Shown piece by piece: positions 38,253-51,743 of a DNA stretch of 64,000 nt. Source of the stretch: Chrysomallon squamiferum (lineage: Eukaryota; Mollusca; Gastropoda; Neomphalida; Peltospiridae); assembly GCA_012295275.1 (NCBI GenBank), contig CM022667.1:20814910-20878909 (forward strand). The letters run 5' to 3'. The notes beneath the pieces are model-generated. The model searched no databases. It saw only the letters and a list, made by a program, of their open reading frames with translations, and was not told the DNA's origin. Each line of letters starts with the position of its first letter. The stretch's first letter is position 1. A program made the position numbers and the translations under genes.

Positions 38253-41200
38253 CTAGCATTCATCATCTGCTGATAGGTTCAGACAATCGTATTTTTCTGT
38301 CAATTCGTTATCTAAGATATCATCAAAAGCTGAATGTTGTCGAAGTTTAGACATACATTTCCTTAGTGTATTTTTAATCTGCGTATTTTCTGAACTGGCT
38401 GCTTGCCATACGTGGTCCAGATCTAGTTCAATCTCTCTGCAATGAAAATATAAACTGAATATCATCATAGTGGAGGGAAATAAAAATTGGAACTCTTCCA
38501 TCAAATTCATCTTTTTCAGTCACTATTTCTACTTAATAAAACACAAAGAAAAAAACAAAAATATTTTTTAACTGATATAAATATTATACAGGTAACTTGG
38601 TATATTTTCTTAATTTAAATTATTCAAGAAATATTTACTTCTTCTCTGACTGAACTGACTGTAGCATTAGTTCCTTTTCCTTGAGCAGCAATCGCAGACA
38701 TTTCAGTTCACGTTCATATTCCTGACATTGACTGTTAAAAGACTGGTCTTGGTACTTCATTCTGAAACAGAGGAACTTCTTTAATAAAGTGCCAGTGTTC
38801 TACTGATTTACTTGTATTCATTTAACAAAAATAACTACAACGATTTGTAATTCTTACATAATATTCTGTAATTTCACAAGACAAGAGATTAGAGATTACT
38901 GAAAACAAACCTGTGTGATTTTTAGCTAGTTTTATTAAACATCAAATATACAACTTTTTAAACTTTTTAAACTTTTAAAACTATTATTATCCAGACATAT
39001 CTCTTGTTTTAAACTAATCAAAGGACAAAGTAGTCATAAACAATAAATATTATCATATAAAAAGCAAAATTTTCAGTTCCTTACTAACCTATCAGCAACA
39101 GTATTAAATTTGGCAGCACTCTTCATTTTGCATAACTAAGAAAGTAATAAAGAAACAACATTTTAAAATATAATTTTTTAAGAATTTAACAAAGATTCAA
39201 AATTACTGAATAGTGACATATTCATGCTGCAAACAGAATGAATTCCATACTATACTATGTATTTTCATAACATATATGTAATATAATCAAATATTAATAA
39301 TTTTCTATTAATAAAGAATAACAAACAATTTTAGGGGTTAAAAACATTTCGTGTAACCTATATAGGAGGTGTTACTGAAAAAAGCAAAATTAAATAATGG
39401 GATCAGCTATGAAAAACTTTTTAGTAAATGATAGATAAGGAAAATACCTTGAGTTTCTCTTCCAGTTTGCCAATTGCAACTGTTGTTGCAAAAGCCTTGT
39501 CCATTGCCTTCTTACTTTCTTTTTGTCTTTCCTTGGCCTGATTTAGAAAAGTATTTTCATTTTATGGTTTAGCCTTTAAATGATAGATTCAAACAGTATA
39601 AATAAAAAAATATTTCTATTTCATTTCAGTATGCTTCAGTCATTTTCCACACTATTTTACTTAAGCAGTATATCATTATGAATACAATTAAAGATTCAGT
39701 TTTTACTGTACCACAAGTCGTAATTTATCTTACCACTTTTGCATATGTGTCTCTTTCAACAGCTGTCATTTCTGCCTGTTGAAAAAAAGATAATTACCAG
39801 TTACAATATTAGAGATTTTTGGTTTTTTATTTTATTTTTCTTGTTTTCTTTGATTTTTATTCTTCAATAGATAGACAAGATTTCATTTTACTTCACAACT
39901 TTAAGAACTATTATAAAAAAAACTGAATTAAAAGATGTTAAAAACATACATATTATGCATATTTTGAATGTAAATAGTAGTAACGTTATATCACTGACTA
40001 GACTGAAAATGCAGCACTGAGAAAAGGTTGTTTGTTAAATTTGTTTGTTGTTGGATCTTAATTATAGAATTTCATTTATAAATGAAGATGAAGTATTATT
40101 ACATACAACTTTAATAATGTTAGCTAGCTGATCTTGAGTAAAGAGTTCTTTGTATTCAGACTGCTCCACTGCTCTCTGAAACACAGCCAGTTTGTGTTGG
40201 GCTCGTCTGCACAAAAATAATCTTTTATATAACATATGACATCCTCAGAATTATAATACATTTAAAATTCTTAAAGTATCACAAATGATTTGGACCATTT
40301 TCAAACATTACATATAGGGGTTTTATAAAAATTACATTTCAAAAAAATATTAAAAAAAATACTGAGTTTGGGCCATGATGTTGAAGATATCAGTCATTAG
40401 GCCATAACAACATAACAATGTCCTAACTGCTATCCTAAATTGTCATATCCTTGTCATCTGAAGACACATGCATAATTTGACCACTAAATCTGGAGTTTGA
40501 ATCCATAGTGGTGAACGGATCTATTTAATTATTGTATTTTGTTCAATACATTATATTTTATTTTGGTCATCAGTTTGGCAACCAAAACTGACAGTCATTT
40601 AGCAAGTAAGCAGGGCTGAGCAACTACACAAAAACAGCCCAAATGACAACCAAACATTCATAACCACCAACTAAGCATTAGCAGTGTTTGTCACATCAGC
40701 ATTTTATATATTAATCAGAACAAACAGTGTTTTAATTTGGTTATGACAGAAATAAACGACACTGGTAACAAAAAGGTCCTTCTTATTGTTAGTATTCAAG
40801 ATCATGAACATTTATTCAGTAACATATTAATGAAGTTGTTAATCATAATGACAGCTTTGGGAACATGGCTCGTGGGCCTCTAATACTCCAGGACAATGTA
40901 AGTTGATCCTAAGTGAATGCAAACTTTCAAGCTGTATACATCGAAGTTTAAACAAAGTTTAAGTATTAGTATTAAAATATTTACCGCACTGACTTGTGTA
41001 ACAATCCAATTTCTATATGTAATCTTGAGTTTTCAGACTGAACCTCAGTAACTTTCACTGTCAAAGTCCTTATCTCATCTTGTAAAGCCTACTCAAATCA
41101 AATACAAATATGTCAGTAAGTTTTTAATTCTCAGAATATTAACATATCACAATCAATTTTGTTTTTTGTTTTCTAAAATCACATACATTCCATATTTGTT

Positions 41201-44200
41201 TATCATAAGATGAAAAGTATATCTATAATCAAATATTTTGGCATCAATCAAATATCTCTCTCTAAAATTCTCTTTTCCCCCAGTTGAAGTGGTGAAGTGG
41301 TTTACACCCACAAACACATAACAAAATTCCATAAAAAAAATTGCTAACTTTAACCTACCTTTACTTTTGCTTCACAATTTTCTCTTTCTTTATTAAGAAT
41401 TTCTTTTTCATCTACAGCAGATCTAGAAATGATTAAAAACAATAAACATTTCCCATTGTAATCATTATTTTTTTTATTTATTTTTTTTAAATAGGTTAAA
41501 AAGGACTGCAGCTGTATTAAACTCATTTATTTATTATGATTATTAAAATAAAGTTAATTGCTTATTATCATCAAAGATAAAAAGATACAAAACAAACCTT
41601 TTGACATTAGCTATAGCATTGATGTGCTCCTGAACTGGAATGCTGTTGTGACTGTTGAATAGCTGTGTGTCTAATTTGTGTTTTATTTCTTTTAACTTTA
41701 ACCTTGTCTCTTCTAGTTCTCGTTCTAACTCAGTCTTTTCAAAGTCTAATGCAGAAAGCTTCTTCGTTAGTTGCATAACTACAAAAAAACAATAAAACAT
41801 GTATTTTGCTCTGTTCATTCATTTTAATATAGAAGGTGAATCATCTAAAAATACTTATTATTAAATCAGCCAACTGTAATGCAGTGGAAGTTGACAGGAT
41901 CTTTCACATCATAGGAAGTTATGTACAAAATGGGTAATTAAGTGGGTTTTTCACAGATCTTGTTAAAAATACACACAATATTATTACAACTCTGAAGTTT
42001 GTAATACAGCTTATAAAAGAAAGTATTTGTAATAATGCTATAAAATGAGATGTGGAATGTACCTAACCTTCTTGTGTGTGAGCTTCATACATATCCTGAA
42101 CTTTTTTATGCTGCACATCAAGTTGTTCTAAAAGTAGCTGATTTTCTTCCAACACCAGTCTCGCTTGGTCTCGTATCTGCTTACTGATGTTCACATGTTA
42201 TGACAAAGAACAACATGCACACAATCAAGTGTTAAAAATCATCAAGTTAAAAGTAATTTTGAAGAAGTGTTAATAAAAAGCCTATACACTCATATTCACC
42301 TTGTTTTTACTTTTTTCTTTTACATTACCTAACAATAATCGTGACTATAAATTATACAAATTGCTAACATTTTTACTAAAATATGTGTGATTGTGTAATG
42401 AATTAGAAAATCTACTGTATTTAGCCTAATTGTTATAATAATCACAGATACTCTTTAAACAGATGATCAAGTCCAGGTATTATTCTTTGACAGATGTGTA
42501 CTTACCATTCCGTGCCACTAGAGCCCATGTGTAGTTGGTTGTTTTCTTGTATAATTTCATTCATTTTTTCTTTCAGAGACCGTAATTCTTCCTGTCAACC
42601 CAAACTGGAGAGTTTAATTTTCTAGCTATTACATAAGTATTTTACATTTTAAATAGTGTTCTTTAAATCTATATTAGTTATATTATCAAAAAAGCTTTTT
42701 CAAAACATTAATAACTCTTATTGTTTGTTTATTTACTTGATTTATTATTGACAACCACTTTCTAATAAAACAAAAAACAAATGCAGTAAATGTCTTTTTT
42801 CTCCTCTTTTTTTAAAATTATTTTTGAACATTAACAAATGAAAAAAGTTATCAAAGCAATCTGGAAATTCAGTCCTACCTTGCATTTCGAGATAATCTCA
42901 TCTTTTGCTTGGAGTTCATTATCATATTCGAAAAATAGTGGAGCCAGATATTTCTTGTCGATCTAAATATATTAAAATATAATTAAAATATAACTTAAAG
43001 ATCTCTAACTTTTTATCTAAGAGCATTTTAACAAATTATCTAACAATGTCATGTGTATTGTGGGAAACAAAAACAGACCTGAAGCAAGAAACTAAAACTG
43101 AGTTTTACCTAGCAAAAATAAGAAAAAAAAAGTTCATTTTACATTCAATTTTAATAACCATTCTACTGTAAGTGACATGCTTTAAAAGTTAATCTCTTAC
43201 AAAGTCAAAAATAAATTTAATAAATTTTGTCTTTATATGAAACATCTCTGATGGCTGAGCAAGCTTTATTAATGGAACTGGAATAATAAGCCTTTATTTA
43301 AAATATCCATTATAATTGTTATTATTTGTTATTAAAAAATATATAAAATGCAATTAGTATACTGCTGATGAAAAAACAAGAAACAAAGACTAACCAGCCA
43401 TGATGGAATAGGTCCTTTATTAGGAAGTCCTTCTACCTTAGACAACTGTAAAGGATTACAATCAATGTTAATTAATTAGACTGAGTAATCTGTTTTAAAC
43501 AGAAATCAAAAACCTTAATATATTTATACTAATAAAATATTGTAAAAATAAATTACAGATAACAACTGTTCTGAAAAGAAATCATTATTATAAGATTGTT
43601 TTCACCAGTCAAATAAAAGACTGAATACAGACAGTGATCAATTTACAACCTATGCATCTTACAACTGTTCAAATTTATGACCACATGTCTGACATGGTAT
43701 GGTGTCTGTTGAAGAAATAGGAACTTATTTAATGCCAGCAATCTTTATTTTCACCTCAACAAAGAGAAATGCAATGTGAAAAAAGATAAAGCAAATTAAT
43801 TTCAAGTGCATGCAGATGTTTTGTCAGCAACCTAAATTTCATTTTAGCTTGAAGGTCACTGAATGATGTATGAATCATCCTTAATGTACAATTAATGTAA
43901 CTGGATGTAACAAATATTAAACACAAAGTAGTGTGATTTGTGTTTGATTTAAACTGAACAGTTTACTTAAAAAATTAACTACATTTATACGACTTAAGAC
44001 TGAAGTAATGTGATTACATACAAAAATATAGATTCTATAAATAGAGATGTCTGATGCACATCCATACTGACGCTGTATATCACAATTAAAAAAAAAAAAG
44101 TGTGAATGGAAATAATTTACAACATAGATAAATGTTTAATTAATATCACACAATTTTCTGAAATTATATTAAAATGAAATTAAAGTTCTGCTTAAAATTA

Positions 44201-47200
44201 CAATATGTAAAGGATTAATAACAAATACTTTGGTTTCATAATTATTTCAAAAGGCTTTTTTTTCATTAAAACCTTGTTTACAGTGGTATGTGATTAGCTT
44301 ACTTGGTCACGAGGGATCTGCCTGGCTTGGCATTTACTCAATTCAACATTTAGTCTGTGCACTGACTCCTTCAAAACTTCATTCTCACCCTCCAGTTTCT
44401 CAATTTTTTTTCTAAACGACAATGATTGAGCACTCTCTGAGTCTAAATTTAAAAAAAAAAAAAAAAAAGGGCTACTGAACAGAAAATTAAATTATTAATT
44501 ATGTTTTTAAATATGTGAGTTTAAAAGTATGTTTTATGAACAAGTACATTACATTTATATTTAATGACATAAAGCAAATGAAGCTGCTAATCAGTTTATA
44601 CATAAATGTACACACTGTTTGTTTAAATCTGGATTTAAGAAATAATTTTAGTGTTGTTTTTACCTCCCTTATTTACAGCATGTACTATTAATTTGAGCGA
44701 GTCAACCTCTTCCTTGAGGTTTTCTGTCATTTCTTTCAGCCTCAGGTTTTCCATCTCCAGGTTTTCACCACTCTTCTGAATGTTCTCTGTAGACCCTGCT
44801 TGTGAAACATGTCAGAAATGTTCAAAATATTTCAAATTACAATACAGAACACTAACATTTAAAGTTAAGGGGAAAAAGTGATTTCTTATATTGATTTGTT
44901 CCTCAAGATGAGGTCATTTAAAATCGCATAATATCATCATTTAAAAGATCCAGTTTTAATTTGAATGAAATATAATCACTATAATCACTATAATCTATTT
45001 TTGAAACAATTATAAATTTTAAATATAACCCTGTTTTCACAGCCCTAAAGTGACATCACAAAACTCAAGCCAAAAATGCTAATTACTGGCTGCAGTGCAT
45101 CATACCCAACTGTTCCATACATTTTTTTCTGAAGTGCCTTGTGAAAGATATTGTCTTTTCTTTCTGCCTAATTTTATTTGAACAACAGCTTTCAGCCTCA
45201 GTTATGAGCATTTTGCATACAGTTTCAGTTTTTCTGCTATACAAACACATTCTTTTTGAGGAAATGTATCAAATGATTCTTTTCATAATCTGAACTAAAT
45301 ATATAATATATTCAATTTCAATCTGATGCGGTTGAGGGAAACCTATACATGATAAAATGCTTCAGATGATCTTGGAAAAAGTTATCTGTGTTTGGAATCT
45401 TGGCTGGCTTAAACCAATGTTTATATAACCCACATACTTTGTTGTTAATTGACTCTTCTTGTATTATGTACTAACCACAGCTAAACTTAATGATTTGAAA
45501 TACTTAGCAGTTAGGGCCAAAGTGGATGCTGACTTAGTATCTTGTCTGTCAATAAAATCTGTGTCAATAAGGAAAGTGTCTGTATGTCTTCCATAATCAA
45601 AGACAGTTATAGAACTAGAAAAAGGTGATCTCAAAAAGATGACTTTCCAATACTGGCATCAAGCTCAGACAAGAGATCCTAGCATTGGTCCTTTCCTTAA
45701 ATGTGTGTTTCAGGATAAACAACAAAGAAGAAAGAATATCTCCTCACCAAGACAGTTTGCACTACAAACCACAAATAAGTCTACTGTTGATTAGAAATGT
45801 TTATTCACAGATGTGTTCTTCACCGGAAAACAGCTATATCTTTCCCATCATTTCTGATAACACCATAATTCAGTGTCGCACAACACTTGGAGTTTATTAA
45901 ATCCTTGCAGAAATGTCTGGAAATCTCCTACAAAACTGTGAGGCTACTTATCACAGAGGAACTAAGGATAAGGGACAGTACGATTCTAAAATCAAAGTTA
46001 TGCTGTTCAGTTTGGAGACAGAGAACATTAGCATTTGTCAGGAAGCTCAAGGTGGAAGACAAATGGGAAGATGTCTAAAATGTGCAGTGTCAACCAAGAA
46101 CTTCTCAGATGATTATGTTAATCCCATAATTTTAAGTGTAATTTTGCTTAATCTTTAGGTTTAAGTTTTGGCTTGAGCTTTGGCTGTAGCTTTTAATTTA
46201 CAATTTTTACAATACATTCAGTTTGTATTATCTGTTAGCTAACGATTATATAAGATTATGATGGGGTACATTTATTATTAATATTTTATTAGTGTTATTT
46301 TATTGAATTATTTTTTCTTTAATTTTTTTCTATTATATATATTTTTAATTTTATATTTATTTATTTATTGCTAAATGTTGCTCACATTTTATCTTATAGA
46401 AACAAAGATATTATTTGTGAAATGATTATACGTTATATAGTGAAAACTAAGTAAAAGCTGACAACTTTCAGTCACAAACTAACTTTGTGTTCTATGGGAA
46501 TGTCGGCCACTTCTTCTTCCTGAATCTTGCTCTACAGAATGCTTAGGTATCTGTAATTGAAACAAAATATTTTAACTCAAACAGAATTTATCTTCTGAAG
46601 GAATACAACTAATTAGTTATTAACAAATATATCTAAATTAATAAACTGAATAAGAATCTTAATTTTATTTAATATTCAGAATGTGAGCAATTTACAATTT
46701 TACCTTATTATAAAAGTTACTTTTTTGTTGTGATCTGTCAGAATTATATTATCTCAGAAAATAGAATTGTAATATGATCATTAATATTTCTTTGTTTTGA
46801 TCAATCAAATTTTTCTGATTTTTATTCTTTTTAGAAATATTTCATTCAGGCATAAATTAGTCATAAATTAAATATATTTAAATTTAGGATTAAGATTCTA
46901 GTTATATTTCTGAGATTACAAATCCCTAAATATAAATATATATCCAAATGACAATCTAAATAATAGTCTAAACTTTTTCTTTAAAGTTATTGTTTTTAAT
47001 AAATGGTTTACTTAAATCTTTTGCAGACATTTTTAATTATTATTTTTTTTTAAATGTTTTTATTTATTTTATTTTATTTTATTTTATTTTTTGAAATTAG
47101 CTACTAGCAATTTTCTGAAATTTTGAAGTGTGAAGAATTTGATGACATAACTGTTTCTTCATTAGGTGGCAAGTCGTGGACAACCTGCATAGCCTGTCTC

Positions 47201-50200
47201 ATATTATGAGTCGTTCCTGCCAGTGATAGTGGACTATTTCCATTCACAGACTGAAACAAAGCATTATATGAAAATTCTAAAATCTTTCAGGTCAAATATT
47301 AATTTTGGGATTTATCTTATGAATTAATGACAAATTCTTAAGACATTTCCTCATCAATAATAAACTTATTTGTGGTTAAAAGTAAATTAGTTTCAGGATT
47401 TTAATTGTAATTTGAAGGTTAGTGGGCATTTTATTCAAAATTTGTTCATAATGTTAACATTTTATAACTAATAATTACTATTTCAGTGTTGTTTTTTTGT
47501 TGTTTTTTTTCATGGTTAAATTAAAATCATATGCATTATTTATTACTGAATTACCTTTTTATATTTCCCTTTATTTGGAACTGCATAGAGGCCAGAGATA
47601 TCCGGATCTTCAGAATCAACTGAAAAGAGAAAACATTTACACTGAACAGACTCAAGAAATCTGGATCATCTTTCATTATTTCATTGAGAATTAACATTCA
47701 TTTTAAACATTTATTTTAAACTGTCTTAAACAACACAATTGGTATAGTAACTAATAGTACTGAAAGGGCAAAAGAATGTTTTTAACAAAATCCTAAGTAA
47801 AGCTTCCTAAGAAAAAAATTATACTGTAACAAAACAATCTTACAAAATAATATGTTAAAACAAAATAAACTGAAAATTTACTTTTTCTTCTTTTGTGTTA
47901 GGAAGTAACATATTTCTACTCATTAAATTTGATAAATTCAGTGATGAATTCAAAGACTAAATAAAGACAGTATTTTATATGTACCTGCATTATTCTGATG
48001 ATTATCCTCCGATCTTCTGCCAAATCCGGGTGTTTTTGCTCGTTCACGTTCCAGTGTTCCAAAATCAACACTGACATACCTACAAAATACCAGGTTTATA
48101 ATGAAACATGCTAATTACTGAGTCTACAGAATTAACAGGGAACTAATTCTTTAATATCAAACTGAGCATATACAAAATAGATGAAAATAAGAAATACAAC
48201 AATTCAATTTAAAATATAATCTAGGTGTAATCTACTCATTTATATTGAATTAGATATATATGTTATTAGACAGTTTGAAGCAATGTAAAGGAATAGGTAT
48301 GATACAACCCCCATTAAAGGGAGAAAATTAAACTCACAAGTTGGCTTTAAAAGTCAGTGTTGTAAATGTAATGAGGTATTAATCCATTTCGCCCAAATAT
48401 GAACTGTCTCTTGATGAGGGTACGATACCTAACAAAAATTAACTTTCATTCAAGCAAGACCTCAAAGGTAAGCCAATCAGATCTTAGTGTGTGAAAGTGT
48501 AACAGGATATAGATATGTACATGTAATGCTGAGGTATACTAGAAAGAAAGCTGGTGATGGTTACTGTTATCATGGGGTGAATGGAAATATGGTAATTTCT
48601 ATGGCTGTGCCATCTTATTTTTAAGTTCATGATGTGGGCTATGTCTTGACATAAAGTCACACACTAATCTCCTAGGAGAACATTCGTGTTCCTTCTGTTC
48701 TGGAAAACTGTGCACTAAACGTGCATCAGGAAGCCAGACAACTATCCAAGTGATAATTTAAGGTATCCTCTAGAATAACATTTATTTCTCTTATAAACAC
48801 TAAAAAAATGTTTAACAAGGGCAAACATACAGCAATATTTTACATTTTTTTAAAACCAGTGAGGGTGAGTAACCAAGGGTTTTATGGAATAAATATAGTT
48901 TCATCCAGTATTGTCAGTTTTATAAGAAATACTTTCAGTAGTGTTTCAGTCCAATAATAAGTTGGAAAGGTTGTGGCTTTACATCATAAGCTACTGTTAA
49001 GAATTAGAACATAAATTATGTGACATAATTAACATTCCTATTATGAATATTACTTTTTTTTTTTCATTTATTATAATCCATTCTTGTGTTTGGATTTTAC
49101 TGTAAAAAATGATTTATTGTCAGCTAAAAAAAAACATCTATTGAAAGAATCACATATTATTTTGTCAAAATAATTTTATTGTCTGGAACTATGGTGTCCT
49201 GGTAGAGTGTCACGCTAATTGTATGAACTAAGGTCCAAAATGTTAGTAATTTGTCTTGGAGGGGTTGTGAGGAGTTTTGTCAGTGTTTGTTGGTGGGTTT
49301 TTTTAAAATTAAAAAACAAAATTTTCTTTAATATATTTAAAATATATTTATTTAATAATATTGTTTGTTATACACACACATACACACACACGCACGCATA
49401 GTACAGTTTATAAAAATATTGGCTGTTTTCTTTTTAAATAAGTCACTTATGTTTGAAATGTTTTGTAATTAAGTAAGCATAAATAATGAAAAACATGAAA
49501 CCGACCTTTTGTTATATTACTACAATATTGCAAAGTTTTGCTGGAATGCTTATATAACAGATATATATTTTTAGTTATTGTATTCTTGAACTTTAAATAT
49601 CTTGTACTTTAATGACCTAAGATGTTTAAACCAAAAATTAGCTTTATTAATTTATTAATATAATATGGTTTCTTCTTTTCCTTTTTTATAGAATACATTT
49701 ATCCCATTTAGTGCCTCATTTATTTCTCGCTACATTTATAAAATAGCATATTCGTGACTAGGAGAATGTATTTTATGATATTTTGACATTTATTTTGGGC
49801 CCAAAAATTAACCTTATCATACCTACTCCTTTTTACAATACATCTAAGTTAAAATTAAGTTTCACGCGAATCACAATTAAAGAATAAAACACAGGGAAAA
49901 TTATTTTGAAAATATATGTCATAATTTTTTAGTGTGGTACCCTGCTTCCTCCATCTGTTGGTAATCATAAAGACTACTCTCAGGGTCACTGAATGGCTCA
50001 TCATCACTCACTGGTACTGGCTCAGCAAACAATCGACTCAAAGTGGATGTATTTAACAAGGAAGATGCAAGTCCAGTCCCAGTTCCTTTTGGTGTTACAG
50101 GAGAAGGTGTTTTTGGAACGGCAGCAAACAAAACAGGAGGAACAAGAGCTGATGCTATGTACCTCTGAAATATGAAATAAAAAGCTTTGTAACTTATATA

Positions 50201-51743
50201 AGTTTTAATGAGCCCTGATTTCCTTTAAAAAGTAATCAATTGTAAATATGAAATAAAAATTGTAATTTAAATTTTTTGTAATTGATATTTGACATGAAAA
50301 TATTTTACAATCCTGGCATTTTTGTTATAATTTTTTTAAAAGCACAGATGATGTGAAATATTAATGTAAGCAAAATAGTACTTATACTAAAAAGCTTTTT
50401 TTTTGGAAAAAAGTGATTTTGTAATATGGTCATTACAAACAAATGTCATATCATAATTTCATATACATATAAAACTTGACAAGCTATAATTAGCACATTC
50501 TGGCAAGATCAGATACTAATTTCAGTGACATCTAAGCCTAATTTATTGAGATGGATTCCATTTTTGTATCATTTAAATTTTTTTTTTAAAACATAAAAAA
50601 CAAATTCTGTTACTAGAACATAGAAAAACATGCAATAAAATATAAATGCAAGTACACACACAAGCTTCAATGTAACTAGGAAAAACCCTTTACTGCTATG
50701 TCAATCAGAGAGTAGCAGTTCTGATAAAATAAATACAGTAAATAAAAGAAATATAAACCGTTTAATCTGTGTTGAAATTTTGTAAAGCAAACAGATAATG
50801 CATTTATTGATTATAGTATTTATACCCTTTCAAATTCATAAATTATTTTTGTTCCAAAATTAATAGTTCCAAAATTACATTAATAGTAAGAAATCTAAAT
50901 TTTTAACTAATAGAAAATATATAACTTTTTATGTAATTACAAAGAAAGTTGAAGCTGTCAAATCATTATTAATATAATTTTCTGTGAAATCAATAACACA
51001 AATGCTTTCCCTTGAACTCTGTTATTAATTAGAAATAAAATATCATTACTGTTTGCCATAAGACGTAAGTTATAATGTTAGTAATTAATTGTTCAAACAA
51101 TGTTAAAGGTACAGCGTCTGTTACAAGTTACAGGTAACATTCTTAGTGATAACCAATGTTCTATATAAAAAAAATTCTACTGTGGTAACAATATGCAGTA
51201 TAAAACAATTTCTACAATGGTAACTACATGCAATTGTGCAAAATAAATGAGTTTAAAGACAGTGCGATATTGATATTCAAAGTTTAATTACCGGATCATC
51301 AATGTGCCGCTGAAATTAAATTTGAATCAAGATAACAATTTTGTTTATACTATTACAGTAATTTATTTTCTACAGAATAATATATATAACTTCATATTGA
51401 ATCAATTGATGGAGAATTTTTTTTTAAAGTCAACTGGATTTGATCACCAAAGTAGAAAGCTTATAAATAATTAAAAGCTTTGCGCATTGAAAAAGAAAAA
51501 AATGCATGATCACAAACATGCCTGAACATGCAGAGTTGAAAGACAGCAACTGAGTGAACTGCTAAGCAATGCATATATTTTAACCGTTTCAATTAATCAA
51601 GAATTTGTATAGCAATATGCAATGAAATGTTGATATTTCGAGGTAAAAAAGCGATTTGCATCTTGAAATCAAACACAGATTTAATTCAATACCATATCCG
51701 CAGTTTTCTTGTTTTTCTTTCCTTTCTTTCCCAATACAGGCAT
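38253..51743 (-). CDS. CEP89: CEP89 (CCDC123) orthologue, centriolar distal appendage protein
   Basis: A 22-exon model, transcript order: 51743-51693, 51309-51292 (18-nt microexon), 50164-49941, 48079-47985, 47619-47555, 47250-47152, 46550-46484, 44795-44664, 44442-44303, 43445-43395, 42962-42879, 42591-42506, 42183-42068, 41778-41598, 41422-41359, 41088-40985, 40206-40107, 39775-39734, 39537-39448, 39135-39089, 38761-38639, 38436-38253. The total is 2163 nt, 720 aa, all phases closing; human CEP89 is about 780 aa. Diagnostic stretches: VEGLPNKGPIPSWL then IDKKYLAPLFFEYDNELQAKDE, VHRLNVELSKCQ, and ARLVLEENQLLLEQLDVQ. These match the conserved CEP89 core. The N-terminus is Pro/Ser-rich and disordered (AAVPKTPSPVTPKG); the rest is coiled coil. 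Known role: distal appendage assembly, membrane docking of the centriole, ciliogenesis. The donor at 47151 (GTTATG) and the first exon are the least certain. Confidence 0.9.
40370..40525 (+). mobile_element. Possible tRNA-derived SINE fragment
   Basis: Inside a CEP89 intron, the stretch GGAGTTTGAATCC (40493-40505) resembles a pol III B box (GGTTCGAATCC). It is preceded by about 100 bases that could fold as a decayed tRNA head. No clear A box or tail was found. Weak. Confidence 0.2.
44820..46480. other. Large CEP89 intron containing unassigned plus-strand ORFs
   Basis: Open frames at 45685-45900, 45887-46078 and 45913-46158 (plus, 63-81 codons) overlap in different frames. This suggests an old, shifted coding remnant (retrocopy or transposon). 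I do not recognise the protein in either orientation. Confidence 0.3.
48090..49935. other. CEP89 intron between exons 3 and 4
   Basis: AT-rich intron of about 1.86 kb, no coding exon recognised. It contains a short ACAC/CGCA run at about 49372-49398. Confidence 0.5.

Noticed and set aside
42068-42176. Acceptor at 42177-42178 for the CEP89 exon
   Set aside because: Joining there creates an in-frame TGA; the acceptor seven bases upstream (exon start 42183) restores the frame and the alignment to CEP89 (TECKQIRDQARL).
49193-49290. tRNA-like sequence (TGGTAGAGTGTCACG)
   Set aside because: It resembles a pol III A box, but no B box or cloverleaf could be found.
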